Below are positions 53,326-61,298 of a DNA stretch of 64,000 bases, piece by piece. Made by a program: the position numbers and the translations under genes. How positions within the stretch are numbered: position 1 is the stretch's first letter; each line of letters opens with the position of its first letter. The notes under the pieces were generated by a model. The model had not been told where the DNA came from, ran no database searches, and saw only the letters and a program-made list of their open reading frames with translations. This stretch comes from Thiocystis violascens DSM 198. Its GTDB lineage: Bacteria > Pseudomonadota > Gammaproteobacteria > Chromatiales > Chromatiaceae. The stretch covers positions 620,001 to 684,000 of the forward strand of contig NC_018012.1 in assembly GCF_000227745.2 (NCBI RefSeq), read 5' to 3'.

Positions 53326-55047
53326 ATGGCCAACTATTTCACCGATAACACCGATCTACTCTTTCATTTCGACCGCCTGAAGCTTCAGGAGGTGGTCGAC
53401 ATCGCCGAGCACGGCTACACCGAGTCCACTGACTACAACTTCGCCCCGGTCGACTATCAGGACGCCCTGGATAATTATCGCAAGGTACTGGAGATCGTCG
53501 GCGACATCACGGCGAACAACGTGGCCCCCCAGGCCGCCGCCGTGGACGAGGAGGGGAGCCATTTCGCCGACGGCAAGGTCGCCTACGCCAAGGGCATTCA
53601 GGAGGCGCTAAGTCTGCTGACCCAGGCTGAATTGATGGGCTTCACGCTGCCCCGGCGTTATGGCGGTCTGAACATCCCCACCACCCTCTACACCATGGCG
53701 ATCGAAATGGTCTCCCGTGCCGAGGCGTCGCTGATGAACCTGTTCGGTTTGCAGGACATCGCCGAGACCATCAACAAATACGGCACCGAGGAGCAACGTC
53801 AGGAGTTCCTGCCGCAGTTCGCCAGCGGCGCGGCCACGGGCGCGATGGCGCTGACCGAGCCGGACGCGGGTTCCGACCTGCAGGCCGTCAACATGCTGGC
53901 CTATCAGGACGATGACGGGCAATGGCGATTGAAGGGCGTCAAGCGCTTCATCACCAACGGCAACGCCGAGATCTTGCTGGTCCTGGCCCGTTCGGAGCCC
54001 GGCACCAAGGATGGCCGCGGCCTGAGTCTGTTCGCCTGCTACGGCAAGGATAACGTCGTCGTGCGGCGCATCGAGAACAAGCTCGGGATCCATGGCTCGC
54101 CGACCTGCGAGTTGCAGTTCAACGATACCCCGGCGCAGCTCATCGGCAAGCGCAAGTTCGGCCTCATCAAGTACGTCATGGACATGATGAACGGTGCGCG
54201 CCTCGGCGTCGCCGCCCAGGGTCTGGGCATCTCTCAGGCGGCTTATGACGAGGCGCTGCGCTACGCCAAGGCGCGCGAGCAATTCGGCAAGAGCATCTAC
54301 GCGATCCCCGTCATCACCAATCTGCTCATGGACATGCGCGTGACCCTGGAGAGCGATCGCTCGCTGCTCTACGCCGCCTGCCACTGGGTCGACCTGCGCA
54401 ACAAACTCGAAGAGAAGGTCGAGGAACTCAAGGCCGAGGGCAAGGATTCCAGCGCGCAGAGCGCCAAGCTCAAGGAAGCGACCCGAGTCGCCGCGCTGCT
54501 CACCCCGATGGCTAAGTACGTGTTGAGCGAGAACGCCAACCGGGTCACCTATGACGCTCTGCAGATCCATGGCGGCACGGGCTACATGAAGGAATTCAAT
54601 GTCGAGCGACTGACCCGCGACGCGCGTATCACCAACATCTACGAGGGCACCTCGCAACTTCAGATCGTCGCCGCTACCGGCGGGGTGATCAACGACATCT
54701 TCGCCGAGGATTTCACCGCCCGCGAGCAAAAGGAGACGTCCGGCAGTCTGGCGCGTCTGGCCGATGAACTGAAGGAAATGCGCGTGCTGTTCCTGGACGC
54801 GCTGAAATATGTGACCGACAAAACCGACAAGCATTTCCAGAGCATCGCCGCCAAGGAACTGGTGGAAATCTATTCCTATCTGTACACCGGCTGGCTGCTG
54901 ATGGACGAGGCGGAAGAGGATAGCCGCAAGGTCTTCATCGCCCGCCGCTATATCATCGGCGCGTCAGCCAAGGCACGCCGGAATTGGGACGTGATCAAGA
55001 AAGATCAGTTCGCCGACCTGCTCCACGCCGACGAAATCCTGATCTGA
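53326..55047 (+). CDS. Acyl-CoA dehydrogenase, long form
   Basis: This 573-residue flavoprotein has the acyl-CoA dehydrogenase core: GFTLPRRYGGLNIPTTLY, AMALTEPDAGSDLQAVNM, KRFITNGNAEILLV, HGSPTCELQFNDTPAQLIG, QIHGGTGYMKEFNVERLTRDARI, and the catalytic Glu in NIYEGTSQLQ. About 110 further residues follow the core, making it much longer than classic 380-residue enzymes. It lies seven bases after etfA, so the ETF is probably its redox partner. The substrate is unknown. Confidence 0.9.
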   Translation: MANYFTDNTDLLFHFDRLKLQEVVDIAEHGYTESTDYNFAPVDYQDALDNYRKVLEIVGDITANNVAPQAAAVDEEGSHFADGKVAYAKGIQEALSLLTQAELMGFTLPRRYGGLNIPTTLYTMAIEMVSRAEASLMNLFGLQDIAETINKYGTEEQRQEFLPQFASGAATGAMALTEPDAGSDLQAVNMLAYQDDDGQWRLKGVKRFITNGNAEILLVLARSEPGTKDGRGLSLFACYGKDNVVVRRIENKLGIHGSPTCELQFNDTPAQLIGKRKFGLIKYVMDMMNGARLGVAAQGLGISQAAYDEALRYAKAREQFGKSIYAIPVITNLLMDMRVTLESDRSLLYAACHWVDLRNKLEEKVEELKAEGKDSSAQSAKLKEATRVAALLTPMAKYVLSENANRVTYDALQIHGGTGYMKEFNVERLTRDARITNIYEGTSQLQIVAATGGVINDIFAEDFTAREQKETSGSLARLADELKEMRVLFLDALKYVTDKTDKHFQSIAAKELVEIYSYLYTGWLLMDEAEEDSRKVFIARRYIIGASAKARRNWDVIKKDQFADLLHADEILI

Positions 55048-55130
55048 TCCAGGTTTCCGTTCGTCCTTAAGCCCTGGGCGGGAGCCGAAGGGTCGAATGA
55101 GATGAGCGGAAAATCGCGCTCCGAGGCGCG

Positions 55131-55181
55131 ACATTGAAGCCGTTCGTGGTTCGACAAACTCACCACGAACGGCTTCAATGT
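55131..55181. repeat. Perfect 20-bp inverted repeat with 11-base loop
   Basis: ACATTGAAGCCGTTCGTGGT (55131-55150) and its exact inverse (55162-55181) flank TCGACAAACTC. It follows the acyl-CoA dehydrogenase by about 85 bases. The inner part resembles common dispersed REP-like palindromes, and a 15-base half copy occurs at 8530-8544. Confidence 0.75.
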
Positions 55182-55308
55182 CACCACGGACGGATGCAAT
55201 CTGTGGCTATGAACTTTTCCAGCAATCGCCTGACGTGCGGGGGATAGGCCTCTGGCCCGTCTGGCGGGCGACACACCCATTCCCCCTGGATAGACCGAAA
55301 ACACTCCA

Positions 55309-56292
55309 ATGATCACACTGGATTGGCCCTGGGTGCTGCTCGCATTGCCACTGCCGTTCCTGACGACTCGGCTCCCGCGTGCCCGCGCTCACATCGGATC
55401 CGCTCTGCGCCTGCCGTTCTATGCCGAACTTCCGGCGGTGACGGTCGAGCGCTCGGCGGGCGCGTCTTGGCCGCGGCTGCTGCTGGCGGCGCTGGTCTGG
55501 ATCCTGCTTGTACTTGCCGCCGCGCGTCCGCAGTGGGTCGGCGAACCCATCGGTCTGCCCATTGCCGGACGGGATTTGATGTTGGCCCTGGATATCTCCG
55601 GCAGCATGGAACAGGAGGACTATGAACTGAATGGCCGGGCGGTCACCCGGCTGGCGGCGGTGCAGGCGGTGGCGACGGATTTCGTGAAACGACGCGACCA
55701 GGACCGGCTTGGGCTCATCCTGTTCGGGACTCAGGCGTATCTTCAGACCCCGCTGACCTTCGATGGGGCCACAGTCGACACCCTGCTGAACGAGGCGGTG
55801 GTTGGCCTGGCCGGACGTGAAACGGCCATCGGTGACGCCATTGCGGTGGCGGTCAAGCGTTTGCGGGAACAGCCCGAGGGCCAGCGCGTTCTGGTGCTGC
55901 TCACCGACGGCCAAAATACCGCCGGCACGCTCGATCCGCTGGTCGCCGCGCAACTCGCCGCGCAGGCTGGCGTGCGCATCCATACCATCGGCATTGGCGG
56001 CGGCGAGATGGGGATTCGGACGCCCTTCGGGATCCGCCTGATGCGCCAAGGCAGCGACTACGATCCGGCGACGCTCAAACAGATCGCCGAGCTCACCGGC
56101 GGCCGGTTTTTTTCGGCGACGAATCGGGAGGAACTGGAGACGGTGTATGCGGAGTTGGATCGGCTGGAACCCAATGAACGCGACGAACGCACCTTTCGAC
56201 CCCAGCGCGCACTCTTTGTCTGGCCTGCCTCCGCCGCCCTGTTGCTCACGGTCGGGCTGGCCGTCGCGTCCGCTCGGCGTGGGCGCGTCTAA
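55309..56292 (+). CDS. BatA-like VWA domain membrane protein
   Basis: This 327-residue protein has an N-terminal membrane span or re-entrant segment (LDWPWVLLALPLPFLTT), a second span (LLLAALVWILLVLAAARP), a von Willebrand A domain with the metal site DISGSMEQ, LILFGTQAYLQTPLT and LLTDGQNTAGT, and a C-terminal span (FVWPASAALLLTVGLAVA). It matches BatA of the moxR-bat aerotolerance gene sets. The usual neighbours (moxR, DUF58 upstream; batB downstream) are not present. An IS5-family element begins exactly after its TAA stop. Confidence 0.88.
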   Translation: MITLDWPWVLLALPLPFLTTRLPRARAHIGSALRLPFYAELPAVTVERSAGASWPRLLLAALVWILLVLAAARPQWVGEPIGLPIAGRDLMLALDISGSMEQEDYELNGRAVTRLAAVQAVATDFVKRRDQDRLGLILFGTQAYLQTPLTFDGATVDTLLNEAVVGLAGRETAIGDAIAVAVKRLREQPEGQRVLVLLTDGQNTAGTLDPLVAAQLAAQAGVRIHTIGIGGGEMGIRTPFGIRLMRQGSDYDPATLKQIAELTGGRFFSATNREELETVYAELDRLEPNERDERTFRPQRALFVWPASAALLLTVGLAVASARRGRV

Positions 56293-57486
56293 GAGGGTGT
56301 AGACAAAAATAATTGAGCTGCTATTTGTATACCAGTCTACAACTGAGCTGGTGTGCGCTGATGTCGAAAGCTGGTCGTCCCCCCAAGATTCACGAGGCGG
56401 AGCAAGCGGTATTGCGTCAAATTGTCACGGATCGCCCGACCTCCACGCTGTCAGAGATTGCCCGGGAACTCGCGGCACGGACGGGAATCGAGGCTCATGA
56501 AGCAACGATTCGCAAGTCCTTGCGGGAGGCGGGCGTCACGCGCCTCCGGGGCGAGAGTGGTCTCGAGGCGCAAGCGCGCGCAACGCCGCGTCGGTATGGG
56601 TATACGGATGCGCATCGTCGCCACGACCCCGACCAAAGCTACCCAAGTTGTCTGACCGATGCGGAGTGGGACTTGGTCGCCGCTCTCTTTGAGATGCCGG
56701 GCGGGCGGGGTCAACCGCCCCGCGTGTCGCGCCGGAGCATCCTGGAGGCGTGTTGCTACGTGGTGCGCACGGGGTGCGCGTGGCGGATGCTGCCGCACGA
56801 TTTCGCGCCTTGGCAGAATGTCTACAAGACGTTTCGCCGTTGGAGTGCGGCTGGGAAGTTTGAGCAGATGCATGATCGACTGCGGGGGCAATGGCGCGAA
56901 CGCGAGGGGCGTGAGATCGCGCCGACGGCGGCGGTGCTGGATGCGCAATCGACCCGCGGCTCGCCGCAGGGTGGACCGAGCGGCTTTGATGCGGGCAAGC
57001 AGGTCAAGGGGCGCAAGCGCAGCCTGGTGGTCGATACCTTGGGGTTCGTGTTGGCGGTGAGCGTGGTCGCGGCCAATCTTCAGGACCGCGATGCCGCCTC
57101 GGGCGCCGTCGCTGACGCGGCCGCCAAGTACCCCCAGATCAACACGCTGTTTGTCGATAGCGCCTACGCCGGTCAATTTGCCCAAACCACCGAGCAGACC
57201 CACGCGATCCGCGTGGAAGTCGTGCGCCATCCAGCCAACAAAAGCGTTGGCTCCTGGCACGTGGACGGGGCGCCTGACCGAGTGGTGATCGCCAACGCCG
57301 ACGGCTTCGTTCCGCTGCCGAAGCGCTGGGTTGTCGAGCGCACCCATGCGTGGAATGAGCGTGCCCGTCGATTGATCATGCATCATGACCGTCTGCCAGC
57401 GGTCTCCGAAACCTGGGTTTGGCTGGCGGAGGCGCGCATCCTGCTGCGGCGGTTGACCACAACGGTTTGATTTTGTCTACACCCTC
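56293..57486. mobile_element. Complete IS5-family insertion sequence
   Basis: The ends GAGGGTGTAGACAAAA (56293-56308) and TTTTGTCTACACCCTC (57471-57486) are perfect 16-bp inverted repeats, giving a 1,194-bp element. TAA occurs on both sides (56290-56292 and 57487-57489), consistent with a 3-bp target duplication; reading the right end one base shorter gives CTAA. The left TAA is the stop codon of the VWA gene. The enclosed transposase is intact. Confidence 0.9.
56361..57470 (+). CDS. IS5-family transposase with N-terminal HTH domain
   Basis: The protein of about 369 residues begins with a helix-turn-helix region (GRPPKIHEAEQAVLRQIVTD, STLSEIARELAARTGIEAHEATIRKSLREAG), as in IS630-like or transposase regulators. 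The IS5-type DDE domain follows: CLTDAEWDLVAALFEMP, YVVRTGCAWRMLPHDFAPWQNVYKTFRRW, LDAQSTRGSPQGG (first Asp), VDSAYAGQFAQ (second Asp) and VVERTHAWNERARRL (Glu). ATG at 56361 is preferred; an upstream start adds residues lying over the inverted repeat region. It appears functional. Confidence 0.9.
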   Translation: MSKAGRPPKIHEAEQAVLRQIVTDRPTSTLSEIARELAARTGIEAHEATIRKSLREAGVTRLRGESGLEAQARATPRRYGYTDAHRRHDPDQSYPSCLTDAEWDLVAALFEMPGGRGQPPRVSRRSILEACCYVVRTGCAWRMLPHDFAPWQNVYKTFRRWSAAGKFEQMHDRLRGQWREREGREIAPTAAVLDAQSTRGSPQGGPSGFDAGKQVKGRKRSLVVDTLGFVLAVSVVAANLQDRDAASGAVADAAAKYPQINTLFVDSAYAGQFAQTTEQTHAIRVEVVRHPANKSVGSWHVDGAPDRVVIANADGFVPLPKRWVVERTHAWNERARRLIMHHDRLPAVSETWVWLAEARILLRRLTTTV

Positions 57487-57497
57487 TAAGAGAATGC

Positions 57498-58601
57498 TCA
57501 AAATTCTCCGGTGGAATGGTTGGCGTCCGCGAATTCCCACATGAAACGACAGAGCGAGTCGACCGCCTCCGGTGTCATCGCGTTATAGATGGAGGCTCTG
57601 ATTCCGCCGAGCGAGCGATGTCCCTTGAGTCCGCTGAAGCCTTGATCGGTTGCCTGGTGCAGAAAGGCCGCTTCCAAGTCGGCGGTCGGCAATCGGAAGA
57701 CCACATTCATCAGCGAACGATCCTCGCGCGCCGCCCAGCCGTCATAAAAACCGTCGCTGTCGTCGATCACCTCGTAGAGACTGGCGGCTTTTTGACGGTT
57801 GATGGCGTCCATCCGGTCCAGTCCGCCGATGTCGTTCAGCAACCAGCGGGTGACCAGCAGCACGACATAGATGGCGAAGACTGGCGGAGTGTTATAGATG
57901 GAATGGGCATTGAGATGGGTGCGGTAGTCGAGCAGGGTAGGGAGTCCGTCGGGCGCCCGGTGGAGCAGATCGCGCCGGAGGATGACGACGGTGACGCCTG
58001 CGGGACCGATGTTCTTCTGGGCGTGCGCATAAATCAGATCGAAACGCTCGGGGTCGAAGGGACGCGACAGAAAATCCGATGACATATCGCAAACGCGCGT
58101 CACGCGGTCGAGTCCGGGGATGGCGTGAAACTGGATGCCTTCGACCGTTTCGTTGGAGACGTAGTGCAGGTAGGCCGCCGTGTCGGAATAGGCGAGTTCG
58201 TCAGGGCGGGGCAGTCGCCGGAAGCCCCAGGGCTCGCCATCCCAAAGAACGCGCACATCGCCTTCCAGGCGCGCCTCGGGAATCGCCTTGGCGCTCCAGT
58301 AGCCGGTGCGCAGATAGTCGGCCGTTTGGCGGCGATGGCGCAGCAGCAGCATGGGGATCATGGAGAACTGGAGCGTGGCGCCGCCCTGCAGGAAGAGCAC
58401 GGCATGGCTCTCGGGGAGTTGGAGCAGTTGGCGGATGTTGCGCTCGGCTTCGTCGACGACGCCCGCGAACCAGTCCGAGCGGTGGCTGATGCCCAGGATC
58501 GACAATCCGACCTCGGGGACGCACTCGATGGCCTGTTGGGTTTCGGCAAGCACCGTGGCGGGCAGGACACCGGGTCCGCCGGAAAAATTCAGATGATTCA
58601 T
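57498..58601 (-). CDS. serC: Phosphoserine aminotransferase
   Basis: SerC converts 3-phosphohydroxypyruvate to phosphoserine and also serves pyridoxal phosphate synthesis. The 367-residue PLP enzyme has LNFSGGPGVLPATVLAE, VLFLQGGATLQFSMIPM, the PLP-lysine region YAHAQKNIGPAGVTVV, NTPPVFAIYVV and LKGHRSLGGIRASIYNAM. The length is normal. Its start overlaps the upstream ATP-grasp gene by four bases. It converges with the IS5 element. Confidence 0.95.
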   Translation of the reverse strand: MNHLNFSGGPGVLPATVLAETQQAIECVPEVGLSILGISHRSDWFAGVVDEAERNIRQLLQLPESHAVLFLQGGATLQFSMIPMLLLRHRRQTADYLRTGYWSAKAIPEARLEGDVRVLWDGEPWGFRRLPRPDELAYSDTAAYLHYVSNETVEGIQFHAIPGLDRVTRVCDMSSDFLSRPFDPERFDLIYAHAQKNIGPAGVTVVILRRDLLHRAPDGLPTLLDYRTHLNAHSIYNTPPVFAIYVVLLVTRWLLNDIGGLDRMDAINRQKAASLYEVIDDSDGFYDGWAAREDRSLMNVVFRLPTADLEAAFLHQATDQGFSGLKGHRSLGGIRASIYNAMTPEAVDSLCRFMWEFADANHSTGEF

Positions 58602-59806
58602 CGACAGGTGCCGGATGACGCGGACGCGGCTGCCTGGAGCAGCATGGACCGAAAGGCCATAAAGATTTTCCGCATGGCCGGCTGTTTATAGGGGAAGAGT
58701 TCGACCGGATCCATGGCATGAACGACCATGGCGTGGTCGACCTCGAAGATCAGCAGGCGTCCGTCCGGCAGTTCGGCGCAGTCGATGCCGAGATAATCCA
58801 GTCCGATGGCATGATCGATAGCGGCGAGCGCCGGTCCATGCCGGACGGCGAAGGCGTGCTCGAAATCGGCCATGAACGCGGCTTCCTCGGCCCGCTTTGC
58901 GGGGCTTTCGGCCATTCCGGCGTTGAGATAATGGATCATCCAGTGGCTGGAAATGCCCATGTGACACGCATAGGGCGTGCCGGCGATGAGGATCACGCGG
59001 TATTTGCGAAAGTGTCCATCGGGGCTGCGGTAGTCGATAAAGGGCGCCACGAAAAATTCGTCGTCGGGCAGTACCTGGAGTTGCTCGGCGAGCTGCGTGG
59101 GGGTGTCGGTTTTGCTCAGGTCGTGACCGGCGTGCGAGTCGAGCGGGCGGAGAATGAGCGGGAAGTCGAGTTCGGCGGGCAGGCTGGGGTCCGGCGCGCG
59201 GTGATCGGCCAGTTGCCGCAACGTCTCCCGAGCGATGCGCCAGGTCGGTGGCATGACGATCCCGGGCAATCCCTGCAAGCGCTGAGCGGCGGTATCGCGG
59301 GCAACGCGGGCGACGTGTCGCGGGTTGTTCAGGATGGGTTTCGGCCAGATGCCCAGATGGGGCAGCCAGTCGGTCAGCAGGCGATGATTCGCCTCCGATT
59401 CGCCGATCGCGACGAACAGCAGGTCATGCTCGGGGAGATCCGCCGGAGCGGTCTCGCCAGGGATGGCGTAATGCAGATGAAGCTCGATATCGGAGTTTTC
59501 CAGCAGACACTCGATGGGGACATTCGCCATGAGTTCGCCGGGCGCCATGAGCGCCAGCAGGCGCAGCCGGGCTGGCAAGGCGGCGGGGATGACGTAGTGC
59601 CGGCACAGCTTGAGCGCCTCCCGTTGCAGTTGTAGCGCGAGGGCCGGATTGCCGAGAAACTGCAAAATGATGGCGGCATCGAAGAGTGAGGCTGCATCGT
59701 TCGGGTCTTGCGTCGCCCGTGCGAGCAGGGATCGGCCGAATGGCGTCAAGTCCTCGCCCGCCAAATGGCGGCGCATCAAGTTGGCAAGGCCAAGGGATGC
59801 CTGCAT
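58598..59806 (-). CDS. ATP-grasp domain protein of unknown function, coupled to serC
   Basis: This protein of about 402 residues begins with a helical, TPR-like segment (GRSLLARATQDPNDAASLFDAAIILQFLGNPALALQLQREAL, about 20-65). A pre-ATP-grasp region with HDLLFVAIGESEANHRLL follows, then an ATP-grasp-like domain with FPLILRPLDSHAGHDLSK, EFFVAPFIDYRSPDGHFRKYRVILI and GLDYLGIDCAELPDGRLLIFEVDHAMVVHAMDP. The substrate is unknown. ATG at 59806 was chosen as start. The overlap with serC suggests co-translation. Confidence 0.72.
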   Translation of the reverse strand: MQASLGLANLMRRHLAGEDLTPFGRSLLARATQDPNDAASLFDAAIILQFLGNPALALQLQREALKLCRHYVIPAALPARLRLLALMAPGELMANVPIECLLENSDIELHLHYAIPGETAPADLPEHDLLFVAIGESEANHRLLTDWLPHLGIWPKPILNNPRHVARVARDTAAQRLQGLPGIVMPPTWRIARETLRQLADHRAPDPSLPAELDFPLILRPLDSHAGHDLSKTDTPTQLAEQLQVLPDDEFFVAPFIDYRSPDGHFRKYRVILIAGTPYACHMGISSHWMIHYLNAGMAESPAKRAEEAAFMADFEHAFAVRHGPALAAIDHAIGLDYLGIDCAELPDGRLLIFEVDHAMVVHAMDPVELFPYKQPAMRKIFMAFRSMLLQAAASASSGTCR

Positions 59807-60004
59807 GACGGTGCGCTCCGATTCCGGATAAGGTTCGATTGTCCGCTGGCCCCCGCGCGGGTGCAAGCCAGAACCGACAAAATATCGGCGGTCACGGGTT
59901 GACGACGCTTCGGCTGATGCTCCCTTCTATCACGAACCGTCAGAATTCCGTCGTTTTTGGTTTGCGAAATCGCTAATTCATTATTAAATAGACTGTTTTA
60001 TGTC

Positions 60005-60020
60005 TGGCACGGCTTTGGCT
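60005..60020 (+). promoter_or_regulatory. Sigma-54 promoter of the diguanylate cyclase
   Basis: TGGCACGGCTTTGGCT has GG at 60006-60007, ten bases, then GC at 60018-60019, with the full TGGCACG -24 box. Transcription would start near 60031, 27 bases before the GTG start. Confidence 0.65.
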
Positions 60021-60057
60021 AAACCAAGGGCAGGATCAACACCTTTGGGGTACTCCC

Positions 60058-61005
60058 GTGAATCTGACCAGCCAAGCCGATACGCCGCATCTGACCCTCG
60101 TGACCTCGGCCGAGCAGACGGTGCGTCAACAGTCGGAGTCCATCGATCCGATCCGGTTTTTACAGGCGATCACGGCGTCGCTGGATCTTGACCAGGTTCT
60201 GAACACGCTTAGCGGTTTCCTCTACGATCTGGTTGCCCAGAGCGGCTGGGAGTACCGGCATGCGGAATCCGATCTCGAGCTGTCGGGCGGGAAGCCTGAT
60301 CGTCATCGGCTGGAATATGCCTTGACCCTGAACGGGCAGGAGATGGGGACGCTGAAACTGATGCGCGGCCGCCGTTTCTCAGAGACCGATCAGATCCGCA
60401 TCGAGGGTTTGCTGGGGCTGGCGGCTCAATCGCTGCATAACGCCCTGCGCTTTTATGACATGAGTCAACAGTTGGAGCGCGATCCGCTGACCGGTCTCGG
60501 CAATCGTCGTGCCCTGACCTTGCAGGGCGTGCAGTGGCTGGCGGATAACATCCGTCACAAACACCCGCTGTCCATGCTGGTGATGGATCTCGACCGCTTC
60601 AAGGCCGTGAATGACAACCATGGCCATCCGGTGGGCGACCGCCTGCTGTGCGCCCTTGCCGATACCCTGCGCGCGGTGACACGCACGGCGGATTTGTGCG
60701 TGCGGATCGGCGGCGATGAATTCGTGGTGCTGCTGCCAGGAACCGATCTATCCGACGCGATGGAATGCGCGGAGCGGATCCGGTGCGCGGTGGCGAAACT
60801 GACGATCGCGACCGTGACCGGGGAGCAGGTCAATGCCAGTGTCAGCATTGGGGTCGCGACGTATCGCCATGGGATGGATCTCGATCAACTCTATCATCAG
60901 GCGGATAGCGCGCTCTATGCCGCCAAGCGCGCTGGCTGCAATCGGGTACTGGCGGGCTCGGGAACCCCCGATTGCAAGCAGGTCGATTCCTTTTGCGTGT
61001 CCTAG
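60058..61005 (+). CDS. GAF-like/GGDEF diguanylate cyclase
   Basis: This 315-residue protein has an N-terminal GAF-like region (about 30-135, ITASLDLDQVLNTLSGFLYDLV) and a C-terminal GGDEF domain. The active site GGDEF is intact at 218-222, DPLTGLGNRRAL marks the start of the domain, and RTAD at 209-212 is the inhibitory I-site at the correct five-residue spacing. It should make c-di-GMP with product inhibition. It starts with GTG at 60058. Confidence 0.92.
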   Translation: MNLTSQADTPHLTLVTSAEQTVRQQSESIDPIRFLQAITASLDLDQVLNTLSGFLYDLVAQSGWEYRHAESDLELSGGKPDRHRLEYALTLNGQEMGTLKLMRGRRFSETDQIRIEGLLGLAAQSLHNALRFYDMSQQLERDPLTGLGNRRALTLQGVQWLADNIRHKHPLSMLVMDLDRFKAVNDNHGHPVGDRLLCALADTLRAVTRTADLCVRIGGDEFVVLLPGTDLSDAMECAERIRCAVAKLTIATVTGEQVNASVSIGVATYRHGMDLDQLYHQADSALYAAKRAGCNRVLAGSGTPDCKQVDSFCVS

Positions 61006-61084
61006 GATGAGGTCGCTCGTGGCCGGTCAAATTGCAGTAGACTCACACCACGCTCGATGGCTTCGAGCCTTCCTGTGCGGGGAA

Positions 61085-61113
61085 TGAAAAGGCGCCTGTC
61101 GGGCGCTTTTTCA
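61085..61113 (+). terminator. Rho-independent terminator after the diguanylate cyclase
   Basis: TGAAAAGGCGC (61085-61095) and GCGCTTTTTCA (61103-61113) pair with one G-U wobble, and the T-run is in the 3' arm. It lies 80 bases after the stop codon. Confidence 0.7.
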
Positions 61114-61298
61114 TGGCAATCGATGATCTTGACGCGACGCTGACGAAATCTCTTGCGACGTTCGTGCATCTTTACCTCATCGACGAAGGGATGCATGCGT
61201 TTTGCTGGTGCTTGTCCTGATTCGGTCCGTCTGAAAAACGCAACCATCGGTACACAGGATTCATCGGATTCAGTCCTTATCGAAAGGAAAACGTTGTC

